Shown here: piece after piece, positions 1-11,745 of the stretch
Position numbering within the stretch: position 1 is the stretch's first letter
How the letters are laid out: every line of letters begins with the position of its first letter
Origin: Plasmodium malariae
Lineage: Eukaryota > Apicomplexa > Aconoidasida > Haemosporida > Plasmodiidae
Direction of reading: 5' to 3'
DNA length: 64,000 nt
NCBI RefSeq assembly: GCF_900090045.1
Contig: NC_041779.1
Location: 1,389,001-1,453,000 of the forward strand
Translations under genes and position numbers: made by a program
The notes under the pieces: generated by a model
The model's database searches: none
What the model was told of the DNA's origin: nothing
What the model saw: only the letters and a program-made list of their open reading frames with translations

Positions 1-2
1 TG

Positions 3-3000
3 GTGGATGTAAAAAGAAAAAACTGTTCACAGTATAACATTTTAGAACAATTGTCTATGTTGAGTAAAAAGAAAAAAAAGTTGATAAAAGAAAAAGATAC
101 ATGGGATGTCTTATCAAATATATCTAATTATTCTTCAGATAACAACAAAGAAACAGAAAAAAAAAAATTGTTAATATGTATGGGTAATAATAATTTTGGT
201 CAGTTAGGTTTCGACGAGAATGGGAAAATTGGGGTAATAGATTTTTCTAATATACCTATATACAAATATTTTTCTTCATATAACGAAACAAAAAAGAAAT
301 TAAAAAAATATAATAATATTGCAAAAGAAATAAAAAAAAAGAGGAATAATGACTCTTCTTTTATGCATTTCAAGCGATCAAATAATTCTCTACGTTATAA
401 TGAAATGTATAACAATATATTAACAAGACTTCCTAGCGATTTTAATTTGTCGACTATTAGGAGAACACACAATACAGCTACCTTTAAGAAAAACAGAAGT
501 AAAAGTCGACCTCATAATGGAGTGGAAGAAAATAAAGTGAATACAAGTGGTAGTTGTGAGAAGAATAAAATATGCAATGAACAGATGATTAGCGATGATA
601 TAACAGGAAAAAATGGTGTAGAGAAATGTTCCTCCAAGAAGGAAGAGAAAAACAGAAAAGATCATACAGTGTCATATGATGAAGGACAAGGAGAAAAAAA
701 AAAAAACAGCGAAATGTCGAGCAGTGTAAAAACGAATTGTAGTGTTCCAGTTAACCCAATGAAATTAAGAAATACCAATTATATGAAAAGGAACAAGTAT
801 GAGGAAAGCACAATAATTAATAAGAAAAAAATAAAAAAAAAAACATTTTCCGAAAATGATAATGATGCAAAAATACATGACGAGAAAAGAACAAAGGAGT
901 ATGATGAATTTCTTCAGGTAAAGAAGGATCAGAATGGAGGAGATAATGGCAATGGTAGAAGCGGCGATAGAAACCATAATGACAACCATAATGACAACAA
1001 TAATGACAACAATAATAGCAGTAATAATAGCAGTAATAATAGCAGTAATAATAGAAACAATAATAGAAACAATAATAGAAACAATAATAGAAACAATAAT
1101 GGTGAGGACTATGGGGGAGGTAGGGATAAAAGCGAAGAGTTGACTTTTTTTAACCCTAAAGTAATTAATTGCGGAAAATATCACTCAGGTGTAGTCAGTA
1201 AGAATGGTTTTGTGTGTCTATGGGGATTAAACTGCTATGGGCAGTTAGGAGTGAATCCTCAAAAATCTATTTATACTTGTTATAAAAAAACAAAAGTACG
1301 AGTATTAGGAAAGGGGAAAAAGGAAAATAAATTATCAACAAGAAGATATAATATATGCTCATTTTTACGAAAGGAAAAAACTATTTTATCACCATATATT
1401 TACAAATTAATTCCTTTGAAGCATTTTGGATATAAACATAAAGTAAAAGATTTAAGTTTAGGTGCTTTTCATACGATGTTATTAACCTACAGTGGGCATG
1501 TCTTTACCTTTGGTTGTAACAAAAAAGCGCAGCTGGGTCTACCCAATTATTATAATAAAAAAATATCGTACACAAGTAAAGCTTTTCTTATTCCATCGAG
1601 CAGCGATTCGAAGCAGTTTTCATCGCAGAGGTATTGTCACCTGCGGAATAGTAGCAGCAGCAGCAGCAGCAGCAGCAACAGTCGTGGTTGCAGTCGTAGT
1701 GGTGGCCTCTCTTATAGCCGCACTTGCAGTAAGAACGACGCTACCTTCTTGAGCAAAAATACATTCTTCTTTTCTACTCGTTCCAAATATGCAAATATTG
1801 CACGTCCGGTCATTTACATAACATGCGGGGCTTATCACAGTGCCGTCATAGATGCAAACAAGAAATTGTGGTTATGGGGATGGAACAAATATGGGCAAAT
1901 TGATAATACATATATCAATGAAAAGATAAAAATGAGAGAAAGGGAAGATCATGACACTTGCAGAAAGATTGGTATTAATTTCTTGGGTTTGAGTAAATCT
2001 GGTGGAATAAAACAAGAAGAGAAATGTAATGCATTAGGTGAAGAAAACGAAATGGTATACTGTAAAGGAAAGGAAAATGGGAAAAGTAAAAAGAGTAATA
2101 ATAAAAATGTCAATATCCCTAGAAATATTAAGATAAAAAAAAAAAATATTCTTCAAGTGAGTTTAGGTAAATATCATAGCTTATGCTTGACAGAAGATAA
2201 AGCTGTATATGTATGGGGATATCTAAAAAAGAGAGAAAAGAAAAAAAATTGCTCTTACCTAACATGTCAGGACTCTATTGATCATTATAAATATATTACA
2301 CCGTTAACTAAAATAACTTGTTTAAGTGACTTATATATTTCAAATATTACATCCTCTAGTACACATACAGCCTTTGTTGCTCCTATAAAATATAGCAATG
2401 AAAAGAGTCCATTTGTAATGTCCTTTGAAGAAAGAAGTATGCTGCAGATTAGTGAAAGTGCTGGGGATCGGTACAGGTGTAATATATTACTAAGAGATGA
2501 AAATAATAATGAACATTTTTTGAAATATTTTTCTGATAATGTTTTAACAAGAGGGGGTGACAAAGTGTTTTATGTTAAATACACTGACTTATATTACTTA
2601 GTTAATGTTGAAAGTACTGATAATGACCAAGCAGTAAATAATAATAAGGCAGGAAGCATGTACTACTACATGAACAATGAATACAATAGTAACAATATTT
2701 CGAATATATCGAATAAGTACTATATTAGTGGTAGGTGGAAAAATGAAGGATGTAGTGATTTACGTGCATTTGATACAAATAATATACAAAAAGGGAGTTA
2801 CATTCAAGCCGCTGTTCATACTACTATTACGAGGAGCAGGGAAAAGATAGAAAATATAGGAAAAGTAGAAAAGAAAGGAAAAATAGAAAAGACAGAAAAC
2901 ATTTTAAGACCTCTGTTCCTTACAAATGATAACAATTTCGATACTATAAATACATTACAAGTATATCAAGTGGCTATGGGGAAAAACTTTGGCATATTTT

Positions 3001-5941
3001 TAACTTCCTCACCATCTATAAATAAAATTTTAAATAAAAAAAAAATAGATTATATTAATAATATTTGCTCATTAAATGTTCTTAGAAACAAAATCCCTGA
3101 GAGGAATTTATTTGTCATAGGTAATTCCGACCATGGTCAGGTAATCCTACCAAGTAACTGCAGACATACTGCCATTCCTATTTATTTAGACAAGAACAAA
3201 CTAATAGATGAAGTGCTAATACGAAATAAAAAATATAGCTTCTTAAATATATCAAAAAAAAAAAAATACTCGGATCAAATAGCGTATAACAGTAAATTGT
3301 ATTACTTAAAAAAATACCATGAACGTATAAAAAAAAGTGCGACAAATTCTAGCCTCTTATTTAATGAATTCGATAACCAAAACAGGTTTTCTTTATTTAC
3401 AAACACGCGCAGTAGTAATCACAGCGGCGGTAAGAAAAAGGGCAGCAATAATAGCAGCGGTAACAACAACAGCGGTAATAACAGTATCAGTAATAACAGC
3501 AGCAGCAATAACAGCAGCAGTAATAACAGCAATGCTAAAAGACTAATTTCCCTAAGTGCCTGCAAATTCAGCGAGTTCAGCGCAAGCATGTACAACAGGA
3601 ATAGAATGTCCATTTCTCCCGTACATTCCTCTAGTGACAGGAGTAGTAGCAATAATAATATTTTCAATTTCAACCTTAATCAGAAAAGAAACATGAAGGA
3701 GAGTGAAAAAATATTAGCTTCTTCAGGGGAACAAAATGATTCAGGGGGAAATAAAAAGGTACCTCATATGAATAAGGGGCACGGGGAATTCACCGTAACC
3801 CCCACCATGAAGGGGGACACCAGCACGACCAACAAGGGGTGGATGAATGGGTCTTCCAGTAGGTGCAATAACGAGGGCAATATCGAGGGTAATAGTGGGT
3901 CCATCAGTTGGTCCATTAATGGTTCGATTAACGGGTGCAATAACGGGTGCAATAACGGGTGCAATAACGGGTCCATTAACGGGTCCATTAACGGGTGCAA
4001 CAACATGTCTAATAATGGGTCCAATAACGAGCTCAATAGGTCCTCGAACAGTAGTGGAAACAGACCCCAGTTTCACCTCTTCAACAAAAGTAACGTTTCA
4101 AGTTTGCAAAATTCATGTAAGACATCTTCTTCATTACTACGTGACAGTTTGAATGAAAATATGAACAGTGAAGATAAAATACGAATAAATAGCAACGATA
4201 GCAACGATAGCAACGATAACAACGATAACAACGATAACAACGATAGCAACGATAACAACGATAACAACGATAACAACGATAACAACGATAGCAACGATAA
4301 CAACGATAACAACGATAACAACGATAACAATAACGAAGTTCTAACAACAATGCAAAATAAGAACACAAATCAGGATAAAAAAGAGAATGATTCATTATAT
4401 ACACTTCAAAAATCAAGTATTTATAATTCGTCCAGATGCAGCGATGCGGATACAAGTAAAAAGAAGTCTTGTGAAAAAGATGTTAACATGAGCAAAGTAC
4501 ATTCGTGCAATGGGAATTATAAGGAGACAAGTATAGAAACTATTACACGGAACAATAGTACTCCTTCTATGAATGAATTAAATTATAACCTTTTTGAAAA
4601 TAATAATATATCGAATGGTTTAAATATGAACACATATGAACATATGGAAAATTCCAAACAGAGGGAATTCTCTTTAAATTCATTAGATAATTGTGGTACT
4701 AGCGAGGAATACGAAAAAAGAAAAGAAAAAAAAGAAAAAAAAGAAAAGAAAAATATATATACGCCTAGCAGATCTTCGACCCACACACAACAACTAGATG
4801 AAGAGAGCAAATATTATTATTCTTCTCGTAAATATATGATGAAAAGTTCATGCATAAATAAAAAGGAGTTATTTCGAAGTATGATATTACATACTATTGA
4901 AAATATAAATGACAATTTTTTAAGTAATCAAAATGAACATATTAAATTAACTAATTGTGAACAAGTTAAATCGAAATTTAAAGTATTTAAAAAGAGAAAT
5001 TCTTGTCTATGGAATTATTTCACCTATCATCATACTAAAAAAAAAAATCCCTTCAATTATAATTTATCTGAAAATATTGTTAACATTACGCTGTTAGATA
5101 TAGCTTGCGGTGACTACCACTCCTTGGTTTTACTAGAAGTCGATATGCTCACGTGAGACGTGGGCGAAGCGCGGATCTCGCTCTCAATTTTGCAACAAGG
5201 CCATAAATATATATGCATACATATATATATACATACATATACATATATATATAAATATATATATTTTTTTTTATTAGCCTATTCCATTTAACTGTTTATA
5301 CTCGAAACAAATGTATGCGCATTCAAATGTACACTTAATTATGTTCACCTGAATGGTATGCATTAATAGGTACATGCCACACAAGGTTGACTATTCCCCA
5401 TTTTGAATAACATCATTAGCATCACAAACAAGGGGGATGAAGCAAAATTTGTGTTACTGCAAAGTGGAAAATTTTACCTGCACAGATTGGTATACATAAA
5501 TTAATATACATATATATGCATGTATATATATGTATGTATATATATGTATGTACAGGTAACTGTGCTGGTGGAAATGCAGATTCTTTTCCCAAAATTTATG
5601 GGAAAATATGAAAGTGGAAAAAATCTGAACGATGAAATAATTTACAACTTTATATGTTACATAAACTCCGATTTATTTTGCTATTGTAAATTTTTTAATT
5701 TCGTACGTGAGAAATGTTATATACATGTATTTATTTATATTTATGTACATCCCCAGGTGCTAAAATATTGCGCAATATTATTCCCTTAGGCGTATTTTAT
5801 TTTATTTTATTTTATTTTTTTTTTCCAATTGAAAATATATCCACCGTTGAAGGTTCAAAATTGCAAATCGTTAAAAGGAACATATTAAGAAAAAAAAAAA
5901 AAAATGGCGAAAAAGAAAAAAAGAACTGTATTATGAACTAA
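3..5941 (+). CDS. RCC1-repeat protein, 5'-truncated, probably with spliced BTB-like C terminus
   Basis: The reading frame is already open at the left edge, so the true start lies outside the window. The first exon (3..5152) has scattered RCC1-type blades: GNNNFGQLGF near residue 61, then LWGLNCYGQLG, FTFGCNKKAQLG, LWGWNKYGQI, YVWGY, VIGNSDHGQV and a terminal CGDYHSLVLL. RCC1 propellers act in chromatin/Ran signalling or as protein scaffolds, so the function here is open. The blades are separated by long Asn/Ser/Asp-rich inserts. The exon can end at a stop (5154..5156). However, a GTGAGA donor at 5153 joins in phase to 5420..5489, 5556..5706 and 5757..5941. The first two of these exons encode KFVLLQSGKFYLHR, then ILFPKFM, the pattern at the start of a BTB/POZ domain. 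RCC1-BTB fusions are known (RCBTB type). I am sure of the RCC1 repeats and only moderately sure of the 3' exons. Confidence 0.7.
983..1098 (+). repeat. Coding 12-bp repeats (Asn-rich) in the RCC1 gene
   Basis: Short tandem 12-bp units encode DNHN, DNNN, SSNN and then RNNN blocks between two RCC1 blades. A typical slippage-prone Plasmodium low-complexity insert; unit types are clustered, as expected from local duplication. Confidence 0.9.
3905..4024 (+). repeat. Coding 12-bp repeats (Asn-Gly rich) in the RCC1 gene
   Basis: Tandem units of the form gggtgcaataac or gggtccattaac encode NGCN and NGSI blocks. The tract is richer in G and C than its surroundings, and open reading frames appear in several frames on both strands only because the repeat lacks stops. 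Confidence 0.85.
4190..4334 (+). repeat. Coding 9-bp Asp-Asn repeats in the RCC1 gene
   Basis: About sixteen tandem 9-bp units (aacgataac or agcaacgat type) encode an NDN/NDS run. The tract lies between the late and last RCC1 blades and is likely disordered. Confidence 0.9.
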
Positions 5942-6440
5942 GAAAAAAAATAATTCCTGCATATATATATATGTATACATATAGGCGGTGTTTCCAGCCT
6001 TTTTATAAGCTTAATCTTTCTTCATCCAAGAGAAGGGGAACATCTTTTAGTCATTCCGTTTCTTAAAAAAAAAACTAACATAAGGAAATTTTTATCAGTT
6101 GAAAAAGTACAATTATAGCGCAAATGTATAAATTCATAATATATATATATATGCATGTATACATATATATTTTTATATTTATATGAACGTACATAATATT
6201 ATAAGAAAATAAGCAGTACAGAAAAAAGGAGAGGAAAACATACGTAGGTTTTACCTCTATTATTATTGTTGTTTTTTCAGTTTAAATTTTAGCTAGAGGA
6301 ACAGTTCAATTTCTGTATTTGTGCTGCTCACATATCTAAGATAAAAATACATATGTTTATTAACTGTTAATAAAAAACATATACCTTTTGTATAACATTA
6401 AAAAAGAAGAACATATAACCACAAATGTAAGTTATATAAT
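5942..6440. other. Intergenic, RCC1-like gene to NOB1
   Basis: About 500 bases of AT-rich DNA with short (AT)n and poly(A) tracts. It should hold the 3' end of the upstream transcript and the NOB1 promoter and leader. No ORF or RNA gene was recognised. Confidence 0.6.
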
Positions 6441-8474
6441 ATGGAAAAAAAGAAGAAATATGTGTTGGATTCAAATAGCTTAATTAAATTTAAGGATTTT
6501 TTATTTATGCATTATGACTGTTATATAACAGAGGGAGTAATAAAAGAAATAAAAGATGAACATTCGAAGAAGAAGTTAAACAACATTCTTCCATTGTTAA
6601 CAATTGACAGAGCAGAGGAAAAAGATATTAATTTTATAAAATATTTTTCAAAATTAACAGGTGATTATGAATCCTTAAGTGAAGTCGATATTGAAGTCAT
6701 TGCATTAACGTACATGTTACATAGAAAATATGGGGACGTCTCAAAATTAAGTTCAGCCCCGTTAGAAACGATTTACAAATATGACGATGTTGTATATGAT
6801 TATTCCAATTATAACAATAAAAAAAATACGAAAAAAAAGCGTGCACAAAAGAACGGTAAAGGAGCAAACGACCAAGTAAGTGAAAATATCACCATAAAGT
6901 CGCACTCAAATGAGGACATGAGCACTGATGGAAATGCTGAAGTCGATTCAAATGGTTGCTCCATATATTTGAATAAGGTAGGTACAGGAGATATTGGGAA
7001 AAAAGGTAAAGATGAATTTAAAAGGGAAGATTATTTAGTGGAAACTGAAAAAGAAAAAAAAGCGCAAGGAGGAAAGCTTGATGATAATGAAACAGGTGAT
7101 ATAAACGGCGAGCGCAGTGAAAATGTGCCACGTGCCGTAATTTCTGAAGGGGAAATAAAACGCGAACAGGACATAAAACTCGAACAGGATATAAAACTCG
7201 AACAGGATATAAAACTCGAACAGGATATAAAACGCGAACAGGATATAAAACGCGAACAGGATATAAAATCCGAACAAGATATAAAACGCGAACAGGATAT
7301 AAAATCCGAACAAGATATAAAATCCGAACAAGATATAAAACGCGAACAGGATATAAAACGCGAACAGGATATAAAACGCGAACAGGATATAAAATCCGAA
7401 CAAGATATAAAATCCGAACAAGATATAAAACTAGAACAGGATATAAAACTAGAACAGGATATAAAACTCGAACAGGATATAAAACTCGAACAGGATATAA
7501 AACTCGAACAGGATATAAAACGCGAACAGGATATAAAATCCGAACAAGATATAAAACGCGAACAGGATATAAAATCCGAACAAGATATAAAACGCGAACA
7601 GGATATAAAACGCGAACAGGATATAAAGTCCGAAGAATACATTAGCGATCAAGACGACGTAATTGATGACAGTGCAAACTACGGGGACTATGTAAGTGAT
7701 GACCAGGATATATCTGAAGAGAGCGATGAGTTGGGCGCAGAAAGAAATGAAAACAAAAAAATTTTTGGATGCAAAACAATAAAAGAAGAAATAGTTCAAG
7801 TAGAGTCAAATGAAAGCGATTGTGATGACGGAAATGGAAAATGGATAAATATAAACAATTTTGATACGTTTAATTTAAATATAGATAGAAAAGAAAAATT
7901 TGATATAGATATTGCTTGTGTTACTACAGATTATGCAATGCAAAATGTTATGTATCAGATTGGACTTAACGTAATAACTATAGATGGATATAAAATAAAC
8001 TCTGTTAAATTATGGGGATATATATGTACATCATGCTATTTTTTTATGAGAAAAAATTTTTTATTATTTTGTTCTAAATGTGGTAATAACAATTTGAGAA
8101 AAGTAAATGTTGTTGTTGATAATGATTTAAAAAAGCTAGTCGTTAAAATACCCCAATTTCGAGTAAATTGTAAAAATACTATATTCAGTATTCCTAAAAA
8201 GAAAAACAAAACGAAAAATAAATTTGAAGAAAAATTACAAATATTTAGAGAAGATGAATTATTAATTGGTGGTAGAAAACAGTATTTATCACATCAAAAA
8301 AAATTATATGAAACTCAAAAAAATTTAAAAGATCCATTTAAGAGTGATAATTTATATGATTATAATAATGATTGGTCTTATAGAACAACTTTAAAAAGTG
8401 GAAAAATTGCTATTTTAAGAAATCCGAAAATTGTCGTTGGAGGAAAAAGGAACATCCACAAAAAAAAGACGTAA
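6441..8474 (+). CDS. NOB1: NOB1, PIN-domain endonuclease of 18S rRNA 3'-end maturation
   Basis: Single exon, 677 aa. NOB1 makes the final cleavage at site D of pre-18S rRNA in cytoplasmic pre-40S particles. An N-terminal PIN domain (about residues 6-110) begins VLDSNSLIKF with the catalytic Asp and continues through TEGVIKEI and SEVDIEVIALTY, which carry acidic metal ligands. After a long insert, PIN-domain residues resume with IACVTTDYAMQNVMYQIGL. The C-terminal zinc ribbon has paired cysteines CTSC and CSKC at about residues 535-555. It is followed by the conserved basic tail typical of NOB1, with GGRKQYLSHQKKLYETQKN. The insert (about residues 125-470) splits the PIN domain and contains 26 copies of a charged hexapeptide. 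Family members are usually about 400-460 aa, so the extra length is the insert. The ATG is the first in frame after an AT-rich leader. Confidence 0.93.
   Translation: MEKKKKYVLDSNSLIKFKDFLFMHYDCYITEGVIKEIKDEHSKKKLNNILPLLTIDRAEEKDINFIKYFSKLTGDYESLSEVDIEVIALTYMLHRKYGDVSKLSSAPLETIYKYDDVVYDYSNYNNKKNTKKKRAQKNGKGANDQVSENITIKSHSNEDMSTDGNAEVDSNGCSIYLNKVGTGDIGKKGKDEFKREDYLVETEKEKKAQGGKLDDNETGDINGERSENVPRAVISEGEIKREQDIKLEQDIKLEQDIKLEQDIKREQDIKREQDIKSEQDIKREQDIKSEQDIKSEQDIKREQDIKREQDIKREQDIKSEQDIKSEQDIKLEQDIKLEQDIKLEQDIKLEQDIKLEQDIKREQDIKSEQDIKREQDIKSEQDIKREQDIKREQDIKSEEYISDQDDVIDDSANYGDYVSDDQDISEESDELGAERNENKKIFGCKTIKEEIVQVESNESDCDDGNGKWININNFDTFNLNIDRKEKFDIDIACVTTDYAMQNVMYQIGLNVITIDGYKINSVKLWGYICTSCYFFMRKNFLLFCSKCGNNNLRKVNVVVDNDLKKLVVKIPQFRVNCKNTIFSIPKKKNKTKNKFEEKLQIFREDELLIGGRKQYLSHQKKLYETQKNLKDPFKSDNLYDYNNDWSYRTTLKSGKIAILRNPKIVVGGKRNIHKKKT
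7161..7631 (+). repeat. 18-bp minisatellite inside NOB1 (26 x EQDIK[R/S/L])
   Basis: 26 near-perfect 18-bp units encode EQDIK plus R, S or L. Units after a TCC (Ser) codon use CAA for Gln, whereas those after CGC, CTC or CTA use CAG. Whole unit types have therefore been duplicated. The tract predicts a charged, helical or extended linker in the PIN insert. Confidence 0.97.
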
Positions 8475-9197
8475 GGAAAAAATATATCGTTCTTTCATAG
8501 GTTTAAAAATATAAACTTTATCCTTTTTATTATTCCTTCAATTTTACTGTTCTCTAGTATTTATTTTGTTTTTACATGATTTCGTGAATAATATACATTT
8601 TTGTTTATCCTAGCACTTAACTGTTGCTAAGTCTCCTTCGTTTTGTTTTTTCCTTTTTTTTTGAACATTCAGCCTATCTTTATTTTGTTTTATTTAATTT
8701 TATTTTATTTTGTTTTATTTAATTTTATTTTATTTTGTTTTATTCTATTTTATTTTGTTTTATTTTATTTTATTTTGTTTTATTTAATTTTATTTTATTT
8801 AATTAATTTTTTTTTTTTTTTTTCTTTTTAAATTTAAATAAGAACTTGATTTTTCTTTTTCTTCTTTTCAAGTTGTGCTTTTTTTTAAAATAAAAAAAAA
8901 CAGTAACTCTTAAAACGATTTTTAATGAAAAAAGTCTACATTATGATGTAATGTAAGTACACAGGTTAAAAAGAAAAAAAAAAAAAAGAAATCGAGCTTT
9001 TTTTCTGCGCATGTAACGTTAAAAATACGTCCAAATTTGTTCTGAGGAAGTAAATGGAAATGAGCGATCGTTCTTCACAAAACTGAATGGAAGGAATGCA
9101 TTCCCATCAGCCAGCGCACTAGAATGTGTATATATATACGCATACATATGATGAACTAAGCTTAATTAAGTGAAAATAAAAAAAGAACAAATCTACC

Positions 9198-9229
<32 letters not shown>

Positions 9230-9344
9230 ATAAAATAATAGGCATATCATTGTATGTGTTACGTTCAATAATAAAGAAAATTATTGTTAATTTTACTATT
9301 TAATTTATTTTTAAACATAAATAAACAGATTATTACTTTAAAAA
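8475..9344. other. Intergenic, NOB1 to TPM-domain gene
   Basis: Downstream of NOB1, 8680..8800 is a T-rich array of TTTTA/TTTTG pentamers with a loose 24-25-bp higher-order period. A poly(A) run of about 29 bases lies near 9199..9228. No coding exon was found. It probably contains the 3' region of NOB1 and the promoter of the next gene. Confidence 0.6.
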
Positions 9345-11694
9345 ATGAGCGGATTTAGCGTTTTCTTAATTTTTTTTTTGCATGTCTTACACTACTCAGT
9401 TATTCGCACGAAAATACCAATTGAAAATCCCCCTTTTATATTCAACAGCAGCGATGAAAGTAACAAGAAAAAAAAAAAAAAAAAAAGACAACATATATAC
9501 ATAAAAGTGTATACTCTTCACTACAATCAAAATGAGGTTGTTTTCTACCCAGTTCCGTATTCCATAAAATTATAATTAAATGAGCAAAATAAAAAACAAG
9601 AAAAAAAAATTTTTTTAGATGAAATGAGAATGTTTCTTGACAATGAAATACCAAAAGATGATACACTAAAACATCCATATTCACAAGATGTTACTCTTGA
9701 GAATTTCCCAAACCCTTTTATTCATCCTTCTTTATGCAATAGAAGTGGGTTAAAATATTCTTACATATGCGACCCAAATAAAATACTATCAAGGAATATA
9801 GCGGATAAAGTTGAGGGTACGTTTACTTTTCCTTTTTTTTTTTTTTTAACTATTATACGTTGTGGAAAAAAAAAGAGAAAAAAAAAAAAAAAAACCATAA
9901 ATCTATGAAGCAATTGCACAATGAAGTAGCTATGGTCGAACAACAGTGATGACCACGCAGAAATATAGGAACGCAAACACAATTCGAAGTTTATTTTGTC
10001 TTTGTCTATTTTATATATATATATATATTTTTTTTTTATTTATTTATTTATTTTTTACTTATTTACCTTTTATTAATTTATTTTATTTTATTTTATTTTT
10101 TTTTTTTTGGAACTATTGCATTAAATTGCAACTGAAGAGATTTTAAGCTACCAAAGACGCAACTCTAGTCACTACTGCATGGATAAGGGAGAAGTGCCTT
10201 ATGTGTAATTCGTACATAACATATATTTTTTTTTATTCTCTGTATATTATTTTAAAAGAAAAAATGGAAAAAATTGTACTTGGAAATATTATATAAAAAA
10301 TAGGTGCTTCTTTTCAAAATGTATATATATGCATATATACGTTAGTAATAATAAATACAAACTAGTGTGTCCTATAATGGTATGCACTCTATCTGAATGT
10401 TTTATTTAAAAACGCTAAATAAATATTCATTATCTGTAACTCGTTATTTACTACTTACTACCTATTGTTTTCTTTTTTGTGTAAATAAAAATGTTATGCC
10501 TGAATTTGGCATACATATATATTTTTAAAATTCAACAAAATATAAAAAAAATAAATAAAATATTAGTTTAGGTGTGGCTTTGATAAAAAAATTACCTTAT
10601 GGAATTAGTGCAGACATGTTCGGTAACCAAATATTAGACTACTGGAAATTAGGAAATAAAAATTGTAACGATGGAATTTTACTTCTTTTTGTAAAAGATG
10701 ATGCAACCTTTGAATTAAAATGGAAGAAAGGTAATTAACACTTTTAAAATTTGTCAGCACGTGAAAACATGAAATGTGACCATCTCCCAAAAAATGTACA
10801 CTCATGTGTGCATATATATACATATATATGTACACATACTTACGCCCCCTACATGAATATTAATATTGTTGCTTAAAAATAGGAGCGCAGTCAATAATAA
10901 ATTTCAGAACGGCCACGTCTATGAACAAGTCCTTTAACCAGAACATACGAAGATACTCACTAGAACATTCTATATTAAGGGGTAAAGATGGGGAAATCCC
11001 TTCGTATTAAAATTTATAATAATAATTACTATCACTGTTGTATATACGGGGTTAAAAAAAGGGAATATATGAAATTTTTATTTAAGTTACATATGAACAG
11101 TAAAATATGTAATTTGTTCTACTTGGTTTTTATATATAATTTAAATTTTATTTTTAATTTTAATTTTATTCACAATTTAAATTTTATTTTTAATTTTAAT
11201 TTTATTCACAATATAAATTTTTTTAATTTTAATTTTATTCACAATTTAAATTTTATTTTTAATTTTAATTTTATTTATAATTTTAATTTTATTTATAATT
11301 TTAATTTTATTTATAATTTTAATTTTATTTCTTTTTTTTTTCTTTTGCGTAGCTGTGAAATTAACATCGCAGGTATGAAGACACATATATACATAAATAT
11401 ATATATATATGTATATATACGTATACATGCTTTATAAAATTCTGGGACAAACTTTGGGTTATTTTTTTTTTCACTTTTTCAAGTACCTCACGGGGGAGAT
11501 AATTCCACCAACGCAAACGACACAAATGTAATTACGAAGAAAGAAAATATTAAACATAAAAACGCGAAAATATTAAATATGAAAATTCAACATAATGCTG
11601 TGTCCATTAACTCTATAGGGTTGTCGCTCTAACTATTGCTATTGTAGTAGGACTAGGTTACCTTGCTTGTATCTTAATAGGTGCCATTAAATAG
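9345..11694 (+). CDS. TPM/MOLO1-domain type I membrane protein, 8 exons
   Basis: Exons by splice phase: 9345..9459, 9619..9816, 10138..10204, 10567..10730, 10883..10981, 11353..11372, 11484..11527, 11619..11694; 260 aa. Order: signal peptide (FSVFLIFFLHVLHYSVI), a TPM domain, and a C-terminal membrane helix (VVALTIAIVVGLGYLACILI). TPM landmarks are CDPNKILSRNIADKVE, GVALIKKLPYGIS, and then DYWKLGNKNCNDGILLLFV, the block that carries the family's conserved G-N-K-x-C/N-N-G-I-L-L signature. The domain occurs in MOLO1 (a levamisole-receptor modulator), plant TLP18.3 and bacterial proteins, and is usually extracytoplasmic. No function is claimed here beyond a lumenal or surface domain. An alternative 3' end splices from 11681 to 11863 and ends VFADAQK at about 11885. 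I am fairly sure of the domain and less sure of the last exon. Confidence 0.75.
11134..11332 (+). repeat. Intronic T/A-rich tandem repeat in the TPM-domain gene
   Basis: Intron 5 carries repeated units built from tttaattttatt with cacaatttaaatt variants. It gives a spurious Asn/Phe-rich ORF and lies between the exons ending 10981 and starting 11353. Confidence 0.7.
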
Positions 11695-11697
11695 ATA

Positions 11698-11745
<48 letters not shown>

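Noticed and set aside
3..5. Start codon of the first gene at position 3 (GTG)
   Set aside because: The frame is open to the window edge and GTG is not a normal Plasmodium start, so the gene is truncated on the left.
4081..4455. Reverse ORF of Cys-Tyr-Arg repeats
   Set aside because: Antisense reading of the 9-bp Asp-Asn repeat of the RCC1 gene.
7031..7642. 203-residue reverse-strand ORF (and two others) over the NOB1 repeat
   Set aside because: The 18-bp repeat has no stop in several frames, so these Phe/Ile/Ser/Cys repeats are shadows of the coding strand.
8643..8831. 62-residue Phe/Leu-rich ORF downstream of NOB1
   Set aside because: It is only a translation of the TTTTA/TTTTG pentamer array.
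9199..9228. Poly(A) run as a retroposed gene tail
   Set aside because: Homopolymer runs of this size are everywhere in the window, and no processed gene or target-site duplication lies next to it.
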